From Trogon surrucura (Eukaryota > Chordata > Aves > Trogoniformes > Trogonidae): a stretch of 64,000 bases of DNA. The notes under the pieces are model-generated. The model made no database searches, was not told the DNA's origin, and worked only from the letters and a program-made list of their open reading frames with translations. The position numbers and the translations under genes were made by a program. Below are positions 23,781 through 36,380 of this stretch, piece by piece. The stretch covers positions 14,863,001 to 14,927,000 of the forward strand of contig CM036618.1 in NCBI GenBank assembly GCA_020746105.1. The letters run 5' to 3'. Every line of letters begins with the position of its first letter. The stretch's first letter is position 1.

Positions 23781-24728
23781 CCCTCCCTGGAAGTTAAATC
23801 AATTTGTGTTTAAGCTAAGGAAGAGTTGCAGGTTCTTCCTTTCTCATCCTTGGAGTGTCAGTAAAGCTGAGTGGAAGACAAAGGTTTTAAGATTGCGATG
23901 AATTTTGTTTTTGTGAAGTGATCAAGTTAGATGGAGAAAAAAAGAATTCACCTAACAATTTCTTAAGTAGATATAGCTCAAATAGATGCAATAAACATTT
24001 AAACAACAAGTAATTAGTTTTTTTAAAGTATATGGAATAATGTGGTGGCTTTTATTTTGACGGGGTGGTTTGTTATTTATGGCTTAATTACCTTTCTATG
24101 TGATTTTAGCAATATTATAGAAAAATATTTAGCCAAAGTTTCTAATTGTAGAAATTGAGAATATAATCAATGATTTATTTCAATATTCTAACTTTCAGGT
24201 TGTATGTAGCTTTAGTGTTTTGACATTTTTTTTGTAGCCAGATCTCTGTGTCTCCTGAAGTAATTAGTAGTGCATCATGAGATTTGACACTGTATTACTT
24301 AAACTTATTTTTAGAATGCAAGAAGAAATTACAGATTTATGTAGTTCAGAACATAAAATAATTAGATTAAAATTATATCTACCCAGAACAATGTCTCTCT
24401 CAAATCAGTCTTTTCTGTAGGTGGTGTTATGGAATTCATGTCATATATTACAGGATTAATTTGAAACTTTTTTGCTCCCTGAGGTAAGCTCAGAAGATCA
24501 TCTACTGGTGATTTGTTTTAATGAAACAATATTTCTAAGTATGGTTCCTGAATACGTTCACAATGCACTGCTGGAAAAGTTAAAAAGGATTTTGGAACCA
24601 TTTTGCTCAAGACATTCTCCCACTGTTGGTTTGGGGTTTTTTAAATTCTTTATTCTGAATCATTGTAGACAGGTTAATTTAAGTTAAAACACATGAAAGG
24701 ACTGAAAAATTAGTAGGTTAATTAATCC

Positions 24729-24808
24729 TTCATTTATTCATTTATTCATCCATTTACTTTCTTATTTATTTATTTATTTGTTTGTTTGTTTGTTTGTTTA
24801 CTTATTTT
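24729..24808. repeat. Composite (ATTC)n/(ATTT)n/(GTTT)n microsatellite
   Basis: CATT and TATT units pass into TTTA units and then at least five TTTG units, 80 bp in all. The order suggests slippage followed by motif change. Confidence 0.95.
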
Positions 24809-26073
24809 CTCTCTGGAGTTGGAAACAAGAGTTGTTCCTACTACTTTTCCACTATTTTAGTCTAAAATCAAAGGCCATGAGCTATTCATATAAGATTTCA
24901 AGTGCAAGCAAACGCAGAACATATTGTATGCCCGTTTTCAATTAGTATTTGGCTCATCATCACTTTAGTTTTTGGTTAAGTTTTTCCTAAGTCTTTCACT
25001 ACTCTTTTGTCATATTTCTGGAAATTTCAGCTGTCAAACTGTCCTGATTTGCACAAGTTGAAGATCTGGTATAGCGAATGTAGACCTGCAGATGCTATGT
25101 GCTAACAGGGAATACACTTAATGAAAACTTGAAGAGGAAAATTGCTTCTTTCAAGCCGATGGTATAAACGTAAGCAAACAGCTTGAATAGATATTGAGTT
25201 AAGGAAACCACTAACAAAGACCGTTGAAACTAGTTTGTCTCCCTATGTGCATGTGAGAATAGGAAGCCCAAGGAGATAGTAATGAAACACAGAGAAAGCA
25301 AGTGAGAATTCAAAGTTTCTCCTCTTCTGTTGTGACCCAAACTGGCCAAGTCCAGTTTAGCTTGGGCATTTCTGCATGGTACAGCAATCTGTCATGTAGA
25401 TATAACCTTAAGTCATTTTCTGCCTGATACTTGGTGTTCTTCTGTATGATTACATAGTTTTCATAGAAGCCGATTGGATTTGGAGATGGAAATGCACAAC
25501 TCAACTGATATTTTGATTGCCATGGTTAAAGAAAAATAAGACACAAAAAGATCAAACTTTCTTAAAAGTTTGAATTTAATTTTAATTTTTCTGATATATG
25601 AATACCGATTGACTGGTTTTATTACTAGTGATTTTTCCTAAACAACAAATTGCCAGTATTTTAATAATGGCTGCCTGCTGCTGTAGTAATATTTTTCAAA
25701 TAATTTGTCAATATTTTTAGTACATTTGATGGTGAGTGGGCTCACAAACTTAGTTTCTTCATATAAATCTTTAATAATTTTATGCAGTACTGAGTTCAAC
25801 AGAACTTTTATAATCCAAAGTCTGTGTATGACAAGTTCATGCTATGCCGTGGGAATCAAATACCCACAGAGTCAGTCTGACGTTGATTTGCTTGCAGAAG
25901 TTAGAGTGCAACCTCATAAAGCAATGACAGTAGTCAAAATCTATAGACTATACAAAAGGAAGGGAAAAACAGAAGCTCTCTAGCTTGCTGTCTTAAATCT
26001 GTGGCTGGTTGGGGAGGCAGAACCATAAAACGGATAGTACAAACTAAAGTGATAGAAAGCTTGAACATCTTCC

Positions 26074-26111
26074 TAATAATAATAATATTTATAGTAATAA
26101 TAACAATAATC
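26074..26111. repeat. (AAT)n microsatellite, imperfect
   Basis: AATAATAATAATATTTATAG is followed by further AAT and AAC units. Confidence 0.85.
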
Positions 26112-26660
26112 CATCAAACAAACCACACACACACAAACTGAAACAAAGAAAAAGGAAATTTGAAAAAGAAGTCTCAGAATCTCAATAACTCATACATTCT
26201 TTACAAAATAATTGTCTAAAATACACTTAACATCAAAAATTCTGTCTTGAAATTTCTAAGAAAAACTGCCACTTTAATCAACAGAATTATATTAAAATAT
26301 AATATACCTCATTTTTTTTTTTTTCAGAGAAAAGACTAAACAGTATTCTACTAAAATTCTAGGAAAAAATCTGCAAAGGATACTTTAAACACAGTTTCAT
26401 AGTATTGTTTGGATGAAGAGAAAAGTCATACATGTTTGGCATGATCTCTATAATCTTCATTAGCATATGCAGGGATGTCAACTTTAATATGCATTTCACA
26501 GATAACAAGGCAAAGTTCAACCATTGGACATGGTAACCTTTTCAAAAAAATAGTTATGCAAGTTCCTGTTATCTTGTTGTCTTTGCTGACTAAAAGCAGG
26601 ACTGTCCTGGCTACACAGGGACTCCTTTCTTATCTGCATCGCGCGATAGGCAGGTGAGTC

Positions 26661-26750
26661 TCACAGAATCACAGAATCACAGAATGTTAGGGATTGGAAG
26701 GGACCTCGAAAGATCATCAAGTCCAATCCCCCTGCCAGAGCAGGAATGTC
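26661..26750 (-). mobile_element. CR1 3' tip, about 90 bp
   Basis: Three CACAGAAT-type octamers (26661-26685) are followed by GGATTGGAAGGGACCTCG and the hairpin CCTGC-CAGA-GCAGG at 26731-26744. Seen on the minus strand the element begins at AGACATTCCTGC, which matches the copy at 53003-55394 from the AG of its ORF2 stop codon. Like the tip at 9021-9115, it contains only the 3' UTR. Confidence 0.92.
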
Positions 26751-26767
26751 TCCACTCCCTGGAGCAT

Positions 26768-27132
26768 TGTGATCCTTCAGTTTTATATTGAATAAGACGT
26801 ATATGCAATGGAATACTTTGTTTGTCAGTTTTGGGTCACCTGTCCTGTCTGTTCCTCCCTGAAGCTGTGACTTTTTTACTTCTTTGTGACCCTTTTACTT
26901 CCCGGCATCCCTGACATGGCACACAAGACTTAGCAGTGACCCTGGCTACTACAGGAGCAAGTATAAACAAGAGCCTTTCTGTCTGCCAATCCCTGGTAGT
27001 AGCATCTGGCTTTATCACTTCTAGTAGCAGACACTGTCTGCAAAAATACGCTGTTAACTTCTGCAGTCTTAGAAGAGACTTGGCTGAAAAATAAAACCAC
27101 TGAACAGAACTGGTTTTGGTTTAGCTCAAACC
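26768..27132 (-). mobile_element. ERVL-type LTR fragment (5' U3 half)
   Basis: This piece aligns by eye over about 360 bp with the right part of the solo LTR at 39102-39918. Shared words include GTCACCTGTCCTGTCT, TGGCACACAAGA, AAGAGCCTTTCTG and CACTGTCTGCAAAAA, in the same order. Read on the minus strand it is the U3 part, up to the TATA-like region near 26785. The other half is missing. It is more diverged than the 39 kb copy, so it is an older insertion or a sister family. Confidence 0.8.
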
Positions 27133-27612
27133 GGTACAAAAACACGGCCAAGTTCTAGCTATTGCTGAGTGGAGTTTATATAGAGTCAAGGTATTCTCTG
27201 CTCCTCACCAGCTGGGGATGAAGACTGGGGGTGCATAAGAAACTGGAAGGCGACATAGCTGCGACACCAAAGAGATATTCCATACCATGTGATGTCATGC
27301 TCAGCAATAAAAGCTGGGGAATGGAGGGAGGGACAACATTTGGAGCAATGACATTTGTCTTCCCAAGTAACTGTAATATGTGATGGAGCCTTATTTCCTT
27401 AGAGCTGTCTGAACACCTCCCTGACCATGGAACCAGCAGGTGAATTCTTTATTTTGCTTTCCTTGTGCAGGAAGCTTTTCGGTTTACCTATTAACTGTCT
27501 TTATCTCATCTCCTGAGTTTTCTCCCTTTACACTTTCAACTCTCTCTGCCATCAAGGAGAAGGTAGAAAATAGCTGTGTAAAGCTGAGCTGCTGACCAGG
27601 GTTAACCCAAAA
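27133..27612 (+). mobile_element. ERVL-type LTR fragment, 3' part
   Basis: On the plus strand this follows a common avian ERVL LTR: AGAGTCAAGG (about 27181), ATATTCCATACCATGTGATG (about 27273), a degraded TATA region at 27303-27312, GTCTTCCCAAGTAACTG (about 27357), a CCTATTAACTGTCTTTATCTC block near 27487 and a closing GACCAGGGTTAACCC. It is old and lacks its beginning. It abuts the minus-strand LTR piece at 26768-27132, so the two promoters point away from each other. No internal viral genes are beside it. Confidence 0.75.
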
Positions 27613-28961
27613 CGCTTGTGTGTTTCAATGGTTTTATCAAGTAGTTGAAATTTGAATACATTTCTTGTGAACAAAAGATTAATGTTTACTAATATCTCAG
27701 AAGGAAAATCTGATACTGGCTATATATGTACCTACACTATTTTCTGGTAGGTACCTGTGTTTATTAATACATTTCAATGAATGTGATGAACTTTGGCTGT
27801 TTTACACATTTAGAGGTTGTAGAAGACTAGAACGATTCTCTAATCTGGTCTGTTGTACAACACAGTATACTGGAATATCCTTGTAAATCATTGTTCTGCA
27901 GCAGAACAGATACTCAGCAATAAGACAAAAATGGTAAATTCTCCACAGCTCTTTTTCCAGTGACTAATGACATCAGGTGTTAAATATAGTTTCTTTTTTT
28001 TCCATGACAGATTTCATCTCATTTCAGCTACTACATCTTGCCAATTTGATGAGTTCATTACAAAGATTTTCTTTTCTATGTAAGAATTTACACTGACTGA
28101 CCAATTCATGCATTGCAGGCTAGAAAGCAAAGGCAAAACACTTTGATAAAGGTCAAGGTTGATATTTATAGTGATGTATTTTCAGTTCAGGGTTGAAAAG
28201 CAGTTCTTCCCTCTCAGGTCTCATCTGTAGTGGTATAACTGATGAACGGATCCAAACTGCACACATTATCTGAAACACAAAATGAGAATGACTAAGGCAC
28301 TTTTGTTTAAAAAAAAGAACACAAAAAAAACCTACTCATAGATCAAAACACTAGCTCAGCATTATGTCTACAACAGTGGCAATATAAGTTTTAACTCAGG
28401 CATACTGCAAATTCTACCCACTTTATGTGGAGCTTTTGCTCACCCTGATCCAACATATAGAACTGCTGCATTAGTATTTGAGAGGATACCCTCTTACTCA
28501 TTACTTTAGACCTATGAATTTGTCTATGAAGCTGTATAAATCCATACGTTTTATGGAATATGAGTAGATACTGCATATTTACTTTTCGACCTAAGAATCC
28601 ATTCACAGTTTATGAATTTCACTTATCCCTTTTTCAGCTTTGTAATGTTATGAACATCCACAGAATCTGACTTTATACACACGAAGTTTGATTCTGGTTT
28701 AGTATTTGCTGTGTAATGTATCTAACCATTTAAGCTTAGCTACTTGCTTTTTTTTTCTGGGTTTCCTCTTCTAGTATTGCATGATTCAGTTAGTGACAGC
28801 TCTGCACTCAACCTGAACATCAGAATCTTGATTTTAAAATCTTTCTCAGAATCCTCCCCTTAAGTACCCTCTTGTCTCATCTCCTTCTCACATCTTAGTT
28901 ACCCTTCTCTGTGTTTGCTGTAATCCCTTTACATGTCGAGATGTGAGCATCAGAACTACAC
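27613..28961. other. AT-rich sequence, no gene seen
   Basis: No exon, repeat or RNA gene is recognised. A run of A and C near 28309-28335 is the only low-complexity patch. Confidence 0.6.
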
Positions 28962-30300
28962 AATCATAGAATGATTTGGGTTGGAAGGGACCTTTAAAGT
29001 TTATCTAGTTCAATTTCCCTGCAGAGAGACAGGATGTCTTTAGATGAGGTTGCTGAAAGCCCCAGACAACACCACCTTGAGTGTTGCCAGAGAAGGGGGT
29101 TCTATCACCTCCCTGGGCAACCTGTTCCAGTGTTTCACTACCCTAATTGTAAAAAATTTTCTCCTTATATCTAGTCTGAATCTACTTTTCTCTAGTTTAA
29201 AACCATTGCCCCTTGTTCTATTGTTACAAGCACTACTAAAAAGTTTTTCCCCACCTTTCTTATAAACCTCTTTTAAGCACTGGAAGGCTGCTACAGGGTC
29301 TCCTGACAGCCTTCTCTTCTCCAGGATGAGCAAATCCAATTCTCAGCCTTTCTTAGTAGGAGAGGTGTTCCAACTCTCTCATCATTTTTTGTGTCCCTCC
29401 TCTGAACCCGCTCTAACAGGTCTCTGTCTTTCTTCTGCTGAGGACTTCAGAGCTGAACACAGTACAGCAGGTGGGGTCTCATCAGAGTGCAGCAGAGGAG
29501 GAGAGCCACCTGCCTATTCAAGAAGTTCTCAGCAAAAGGATGACCTCTGCCTTGCTCATACTATTCTTCTTGCTGAATGCTTTTTATTGGCTCTTTTTTA
29601 GCTGCTGCTGCACATTAAGATGACAATAAAGTTTGAAATCAATGATGACCTCAAGATCTCTTTCTTGCATTGTAACCGTCGATTCCAAGTCTAGTTTTAC
29701 ATATGCATGACATGCATAATGTTTCCGTGTATTACTTCACCTTTATTCAGATTGAACCTCAGCTGCCACTTTTTTGATGGTTGTTATTTTCATTAAATCC
29801 TTCTTGAGTTCCTAAATCTGGACATGATGTCTGAATACTTAAAAGCCTTACTATCATCCTAAAATTTGGATATCCATTGATGGTTCCCTTTTTCAGTTCA
29901 TTGGTAGAAAAGGTATAGAATTGGCCTCAAAAGCTGTCCTTGTAGAACTCACTGATGACTCTTTCCCATCCCAAAAATTGCCCACGGAAACCTACCCTAT
30001 AGTTTCTGCCCTTTCACCAGATTTCAGTCTATAAAAGAGCCTTTCTCCCAAGCCCATGACAACTTCTATTTCTGAACTATTCTTTTTTATCCTTGTCTAT
30101 AGAATACTCTTCATCCATGTGTTCGCTGACATGCTCATAACACTCCAGCATACTAAGGAAGCTCTTCACAGAGGCCATGATGACTCTTCCTCACAAAATG
30201 TGTTTATGCATTTGCTCAGTGGTCTTACTCTTTATTACTGAATCTCTCACATCAGCAGGGATGGAAATCCGACTCACTGATCGCCTTGAGATCTCTTGAT
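28962..30300 (-). mobile_element. Ancient CR1 LINE, 3' end to RT domain
   Basis: The tail begins at AATCATAGAATGATTTGGG with GGAAGGGACCTTTAAAG. Coding remains at 29339-29040 keep [18 protein letters not shown] and RVVKHWNRLPREV. Beyond 29600 the match weakens but stays collinear with CR1 RT: TTGGCCTCAAAAGCTGTCC near 29913, the patch equivalent to [10 protein letters not shown], the CATGATGACTCTTCCTC block near 30176 and CAGGGATGGAAATCCGACTC near 30255. The low identity suggests a subfamily that moved before the others here. The right edge near 30300 is approximate. Confidence 0.8.
29040..29339 (-). pseudogene. CR1 ORF2 C-terminal remnant
   Basis: It encodes 99 open residues, MDLLILEKRRLSGD through [18 protein letters not shown] to ATLKVVLSGAFSNLI. 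This is the replicase tail only. The catalytic domain upstream is too decayed to read as a frame. The first Met is internal and not a true start. Confidence 0.85.
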
Positions 30301-32375
30301 TAGACTGAAGTCGTATACTGGAACAGTGGTAATTTATAATATTCAATGAAATTTATATAATCTTGTGTTTTTTCTTCCAGGTGATAGCTTCTTGGTCTTC
30401 CCTCTGAGTCATGTACTTTGAGAATGATTTCTACTTTTGACATCCCAGTTGCAACATCTTTTGTTCTTTGGCCTATATACTTGGCCAAACTGCCATACAA
30501 AGGGGTAGTGTTTAACTGACTGTCAACAATCATGCTTAATTTTTTTCAGGATCATTTTTCAGACCCATGACATTTTCTGCTCTACGTTTTCAGATGTCTT
30601 CACTTTTGACCATACCTTTGTACTTCAATCTAATTTAGCTATTTTCATGATTACAATTTCGGTATATAAAAATATTATCGTTAGTATATAAGTGATTTGT
30701 ATCTATTTATTTCATCATTTAATTATATGTTTTGTATACTGAGAATCTATGCAAACAAGTGTAATATAAATAGAGTAATTTCAAAGAAAAGATAAACAAA
30801 AAGACGTGGTCTAAAACCGTCATCATGCAAAAAAAAAAGTGTTTCATATTATTTTTATTGTTTCATGAGAAACAAGGCAAATTTTCTTGTTTGTTTTATT
30901 AATGGAACTAAAATTATTAGTAAAATTGTAACACTGGGGAAAAAAATACAAGTGTTATTTTATTCCCTATGGTTTGAATCCTATAAATATTTAGACCAAT
31001 ATTTATCCATTGACAGATAATTGGTTTTATGGATTGAAATCTAAATATTGGCAGCCATAAACAGACATAATCAGAAAAGAGGTAGGGAGCATTAAGTATC
31101 TAAGCAATCGCTATTTGGAATTTTTTGCTTTTCTTTCACATGCCTCTAACTCAACATATGATGATTGCATATGTGTGTAGTAGGATACGTATAAGAAATG
31201 CATGTTACAGGGTTCTCAGTGTGGTTTAAATGTGTTTAGAAAGAACCTGATTTTCAGGATGACTCTTTAGTTTTCTAAGGTAATTACCACAGAATTTAAA
31301 AACATTTCTAAAAATCTGTTTCACTCCTACTAAATTAAGAAGAATACAGAAAATTTGTCCAGTACAAGGAAAATGACATAGAATACTGGCTTCTTGAAAG
31401 AGAGGTACAGGTATCAGTTATGTGAGCAACATGCAGTCAGTTTTATAGCCCGCCGAGAGATTTATCTGCCTCTGTTATTTGGATAGATAATTTGAAAAGG
31501 AGAAATTACTTTTTGAGAACCTTTCTCTGTGAGATGGCTACCTATGCATAACCTTGATTATGGATGAAGAAGTTGAATGCAGAGGTGGGTAAGCAGGACA
31601 GTTTTTCAAACTTGAATGGTCCTATTTAAATTTGCATAATAAATCTCTAAAAGCTTCCCAGTGCAGTAAGAAATGGAAGGGGCCCCTAGCTTGTTCTTTC
31701 TTGTCAACTATTTCATTCTACTTATGTAATTTTTCAACACCAGCATAGAGAATTCTGCATCACATTGTCTTCAGAAGACAAAATAGAAGTATCTAAGTTT
31801 TATCACAAATTCCTTCTACAGCCAGAAGAATTTCTGACATACCATTTTCCTGAACTAAACTCCCGAATTGCCTCAGTCTTCATGTGTTTCTTTTAATGAT
31901 TCACTTGCAAGTCCAGTTTTCAAAGCATCCAACTAAGTAAAAGAAACAGACTTCACTCACAGGAGTAACTAGTTTATGACTGGGAATTGCCTTCGAAATA
32001 ATGAAGTGACAATTCTAAACTTATTTATCAGAGGTCTTGGAGAACAAGGTAGTTATATATCTGTGAAGAACAATATAGGTATAGGTGGTCTTAACTAGAA
32101 CAGAGTGAACTAGATAGCTTCTTGAAATTCCTTCTGGAGCCATCCCTTCTGAACAATTCTTCTTAAACTTGCACTACCTCTAAATTTTTATGAGACAATC
32201 TTTGATTTCCCTGCATCTGGGGAATACTGGAGGATAAATCTACAGTGGTTCCAAGCTTGCTGTAAAAAGAAATGAGTCACCTGAAAAGAATTGTAAAGTG
32301 TTCACTGCTGTTCATGTCATAATGATGAATTTCAATCTTTTGCTTAGATGTCTTAAAGAGGAATAAAAAAACAGG

Positions 32376-32392
32376 CAAAAAAAAAAAAAAAA
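32376..32392. repeat. Poly-A run
   Basis: An A run of about 17 bases is followed by GAAAG. No recognisable retrocopy stands upstream. Confidence 0.9.
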
Positions 32393-34573
32393 AGAAAGCA
32401 GCTGCGTAGTGGGAAGTTTTATTGCAACTCTGGCAGATTTGAGGAAAAGAATTACTTCACTTTTTATTTAAAGTAAATGCTTGTTGCTAAGAAGTCAGAA
32501 GAGAAGGATTGTACACTGTGAATCTGATGTAGTTCAGTCCATGTATACAGTATGAAAAAAAGAGAGTTAATTTACATACATTTATCCGAAAAGGCATTCA
32601 ATGTTATCATTTGCCCATATTTCAAATATTAAGTCACTTCCTTTCAACTGGATGTGACTTTTAACTGCTTATCGTCATTTACATAGATGATACTCCCTTT
32701 CAAATGCAAATAATCATAATTTCAACAGAAATGCTGTAATTAAACATAGTTTCTTAAAATATTCTAATATGAGTCATTTCCAAGCATGCAAATTGAATAG
32801 GGTGCAATATTTCCCATACTGTAAATATTATTTTTGTAACAACAGTAATTGGCATTAGAAATCAGAGGCTACATTGGTTTTGATATTTTCCCAATAAAAG
32901 GACTCCTGCTGTTAATGTAGTATTAAAAGACAAAGACTTAGCATTTATCTGAACCTGAAAGGTTCAAGTGAAGTAGGTGAATTAGTTCTATTTTATGATT
33001 ACAGTAACACACTTGGGTAGTCCTTTTTAATGTTAATGGTTCACCTCTCTCCTATTTCCTATAAATGCTAAAAATGCAGATTTTTCTGTTCTCCGGGGTT
33101 TCAAGTTTGCATTTGTATATAGTTTGTTAGGAGCTGTGTACTGGTATTTATTTTAGACATTTTTGAATAATTATCAGATATTCATTAAATTTTCATAAAT
33201 GCTGAAAGGTTGAATTTAAGATTAATGGTTATTTGTCCTAAACGTATATTGAAACTGTTTAAGCATTTCTATTCTTTTCTCTATGAAAACAGAGTAATGA
33301 AAGCTCACAGAAATAACATAGAATGTGTAGAAGAATGGGAAAAAATATATGCAGTAGAAATTATTATGGAATGCATTTTATAAATTCTCCAAACTAAGTG
33401 CTGTTGCTAGAAAAAGGATTATAGAAAACTTGTAAGGGTTAGATGGCAAGTTGATATGGGCAATCCTACTGAAACCAAGCAAAAATTTGTTAAACAACAG
33501 AGGCTTGATTCAGTTTTTGATTTGAGCATCAAGTGCCTTTTGACAGATGGTAGGTTGTGCTCCCTGCTATCCTGCTGCTGTGGAAAAGGTCAGGTGTTTC
33601 CCACTGTTTTTGTGTCACATCTGTCAGCCCCATATAGATATCTTAGGATATTGCAAAGGACCCACTGAATTGAGCAACAGGTGGCAACACACAAGTGTTT
33701 AAAGAAAGGTTGCATTACTAAGAGTCCGTGGCTGTGGACAATAAGGATCTAGAAGCTTGAACTCAGCTTGACACCTAATATACAGTTAATTGTCCCTACA
33801 TAAATATCTAGCACCATTTAAGACAAAATCCTTTGTACAGCCTTAAGCTGCAGATCCACAAGGATTCCTATGTCTTGTGATAGTTATATGTACTAGGTCT
33901 GTGCAAACTTCTTACACACCCAAGGACGACATGTCTCTGTGGCTTAAGTGACAATAGATATTTGTTAGCAACCGAAAAAACCCTAAATTTCAATATTTTA
34001 TTTCTAAATTGAATCCCAATTCTGCCACATAATCACAGTCCAATTTCAACTGAGAGATGCAGATCGGATTCAATTCCTCTATTCCTAAACCAGTCTCTGC
34101 TCTTTGTCTTTTCTGCTATTGTAGGTCTGACATATTTTTCACACCTTCAGCCCTCAGCCTTCCGTCTCTGTTTTACCAGGTTTGAAAAAGTGATACTACT
34201 GTGAGACCTATAAGAAAGATATTTTTGCTTAAAGGTGTCTACAATTATTTTGTATTATAACAATTTGGTCTTCAAGTCTACATCAGATTGGATTGTTTTA
34301 GAAATTTAAAAGAACTAAAGGGACAGAAGACTATTTTACAGATGCTTTCTTGAATAAAAGCTGGATATCTCATTGCCAGCCAGTATTACCCAACAATTTA
34401 TAACATAACAACACACCAAAAAGCAACCTAGTTTCCACATCAGTTAAAAATAAGACATTAGAAGAGATTTTTTAATTTACTAGCACTGTTGTCTGAATCT
34501 GAATGAATATTTTTATGACACACCAAGAAGTACCTGAAACAATATATTGATTTTCTTGTTTAAAATGCTCAAA

Positions 34574-34602
34574 TATGTATATATATGTGTGTGTGTGTGT
34601 AT
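34574..34602. repeat. (TA)n(TG)n microsatellite
   Basis: TA units pass into seven TG units. It is a likely polymorphic site. Confidence 0.95.
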
Positions 34603-36341
34603 TTAGATCATATGTATGTCACAGATACCATAGGATATATGATATGATCTATCTAATGCACAGTGTTGGTAATTTTTAAGCACAAAAAAAAATACTTGAC
34701 GTCCCACTTGTTATAAATTAATTCCTATAAACTGGGTAGAACTGCTAACGAACTTCCACTCTTGATAAATTTCTCTGAATGTAATGCACACTAGCCATTC
34801 TCTTGACAGTAGCTCTCATGTACTTGTTAAGGATAATATTGCAAGTTAAACTGTCATGGTGATGTGGGCTTATGCTGTATTTCTAGTTCTCTCTATGTCA
34901 CTTTGGGGATGAACGTGGAAGGAATGGGTCAGTATCAGTGATACCCAGCAGCAGCAACCATTTGTGTCGGTAGAGGCTTTGCAGGAGGGGAGTCTTTCAA
35001 GTATCATCTGTGCTCCATGGACTTTCTTCTGTCTCCTGTTTCTCAGCCTAGGTATCTAGTAATACTGTTGAACTTGTTACTCTTCTGTTTCAAGTTATGG
35101 TGAAAACTAATATGCCTCTTACCTTAAAATGCAGTCACATTGAGTCACAATCTGGCTCTTTGAGAGGCACTCTGTCTACCATTCTTGAGTGATTTTCAAA
35201 GATGAAAATGATTAAAGGAAATCTTAGCCTCTTTTTTTTTTCTCCTCATTGATACTTTCAAAAGATATAGACATATATTAAGACACTCATTGGTGTATAT
35301 CTGTATATACAACTACTGAACTTAAATCAAGAACATCACCATGGGAGAGGTTCAAGATAAAACCTTGTCATAAAAAACACCTCAAGGTGTCTAGAAAATG
35401 ATATCTCAGTAGCTGAAGATTGACCAGAAAGCTATTATCCACATCCAGACATAGTTTTTTTATTTATTCTATTTATTCTAGAAATAAATTGAAAAAATTA
35501 ATCAGTGCAACGGGAAACTTTGCAGTGTAAAAACAGTATCTTCCAGGCAAGCAAGATTTTAATATTTTTGGAGGCAGTAAAAAGAAGACTGACAAATTCT
35601 CTGATAGAAAAAGCAATTAAAAAGAGATCTTTTTATAATCTATGACATGACTCAGACCCTTCCCACATTTTCTTTTTCTATATTTTATGGTTTATTTCTA
35701 TGGTATTCTAGTTGAATTACAAGTGCTAGATCATGTTGGACATGTTTGATTAGAGGTTAGTTGAATCCAGATCTATGTTTATATAGATTTACCTGAGGAA
35801 ATAGTAGAAATGAGACTTGATGGCTATGACTGTACTTTGAGGAAGACCGAAATGATCAAGTAGCTAAAATGAGGGCTAAGCCCATGAATAGTCCTGTATC
35901 ACAGCTTTCAAATTCAAAGATTTTAAACAGTCCATGAAAAAGAAACAAGATTTGCAGGACTTCTTTACAAGTGCTTTTAATCAGTAAACTGTAGCATTGT
36001 GTTCCTCCATATTTGCTCTTATTCTAGTGTCAGTATTCCCGAGTGCGTGACAATGGAGATTTCTTTTCTTGGTTATTTTGTTTCCCCTTAGAATATTGTC
36101 TCCAAAATTGGGAGCAACATATTCAAACTAAAGAGTGCTGAGAATTACTTACAGTTCATCCCAATCTTAGTTTTCTTCAGGTTTTGAATTAAATCTCTGG
36201 AGAACAGTCATGCCAAAAAGAATGACATACACTTGAACAAAATAGAGGGTCTTTTTGACTTATATATACTACAGAATCATGATTATTTTGATTATAATAT
36301 AATTTCTATAATCTTGTTTGACACTTTCTGCTTACATGGGT

Positions 36342-36380
36342 ATTTTTTAAAAAATGCATATATACATATATATATAAAAG
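36342..36380. repeat. AT-rich low complexity
   Basis: T and A runs are followed by CATATA units and a TATATATA block. Confidence 0.85.

Larger units (their letters stand above)
23795..26660. other. AT-rich sequence with microsatellites, no gene seen
   Basis: It holds a composite tetranucleotide repeat at 24729-24808, an AAT-rich stretch at 26074-26111 with a short CA run after it, and a T run near 26313. An isolated CpG-rich palindrome ATCGCGCGAT lies at 26638-26647. Open frames such as 24472-24687 and 25705-25983 show no family motif. Confidence 0.6.

Noticed and set aside
26638-26647. ATCGCGCGAT palindrome, CpG-rich in an AT-rich setting
   Set aside because: Ten bases only, single occurrence, no supporting context.
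30300-30533. Minus-strand 77-codon open frame that reads like ordinary protein
   Set aside because: No motif or family recognised, no clear splice sites in the right direction, and it partly overlaps the edge of an ancient CR1.
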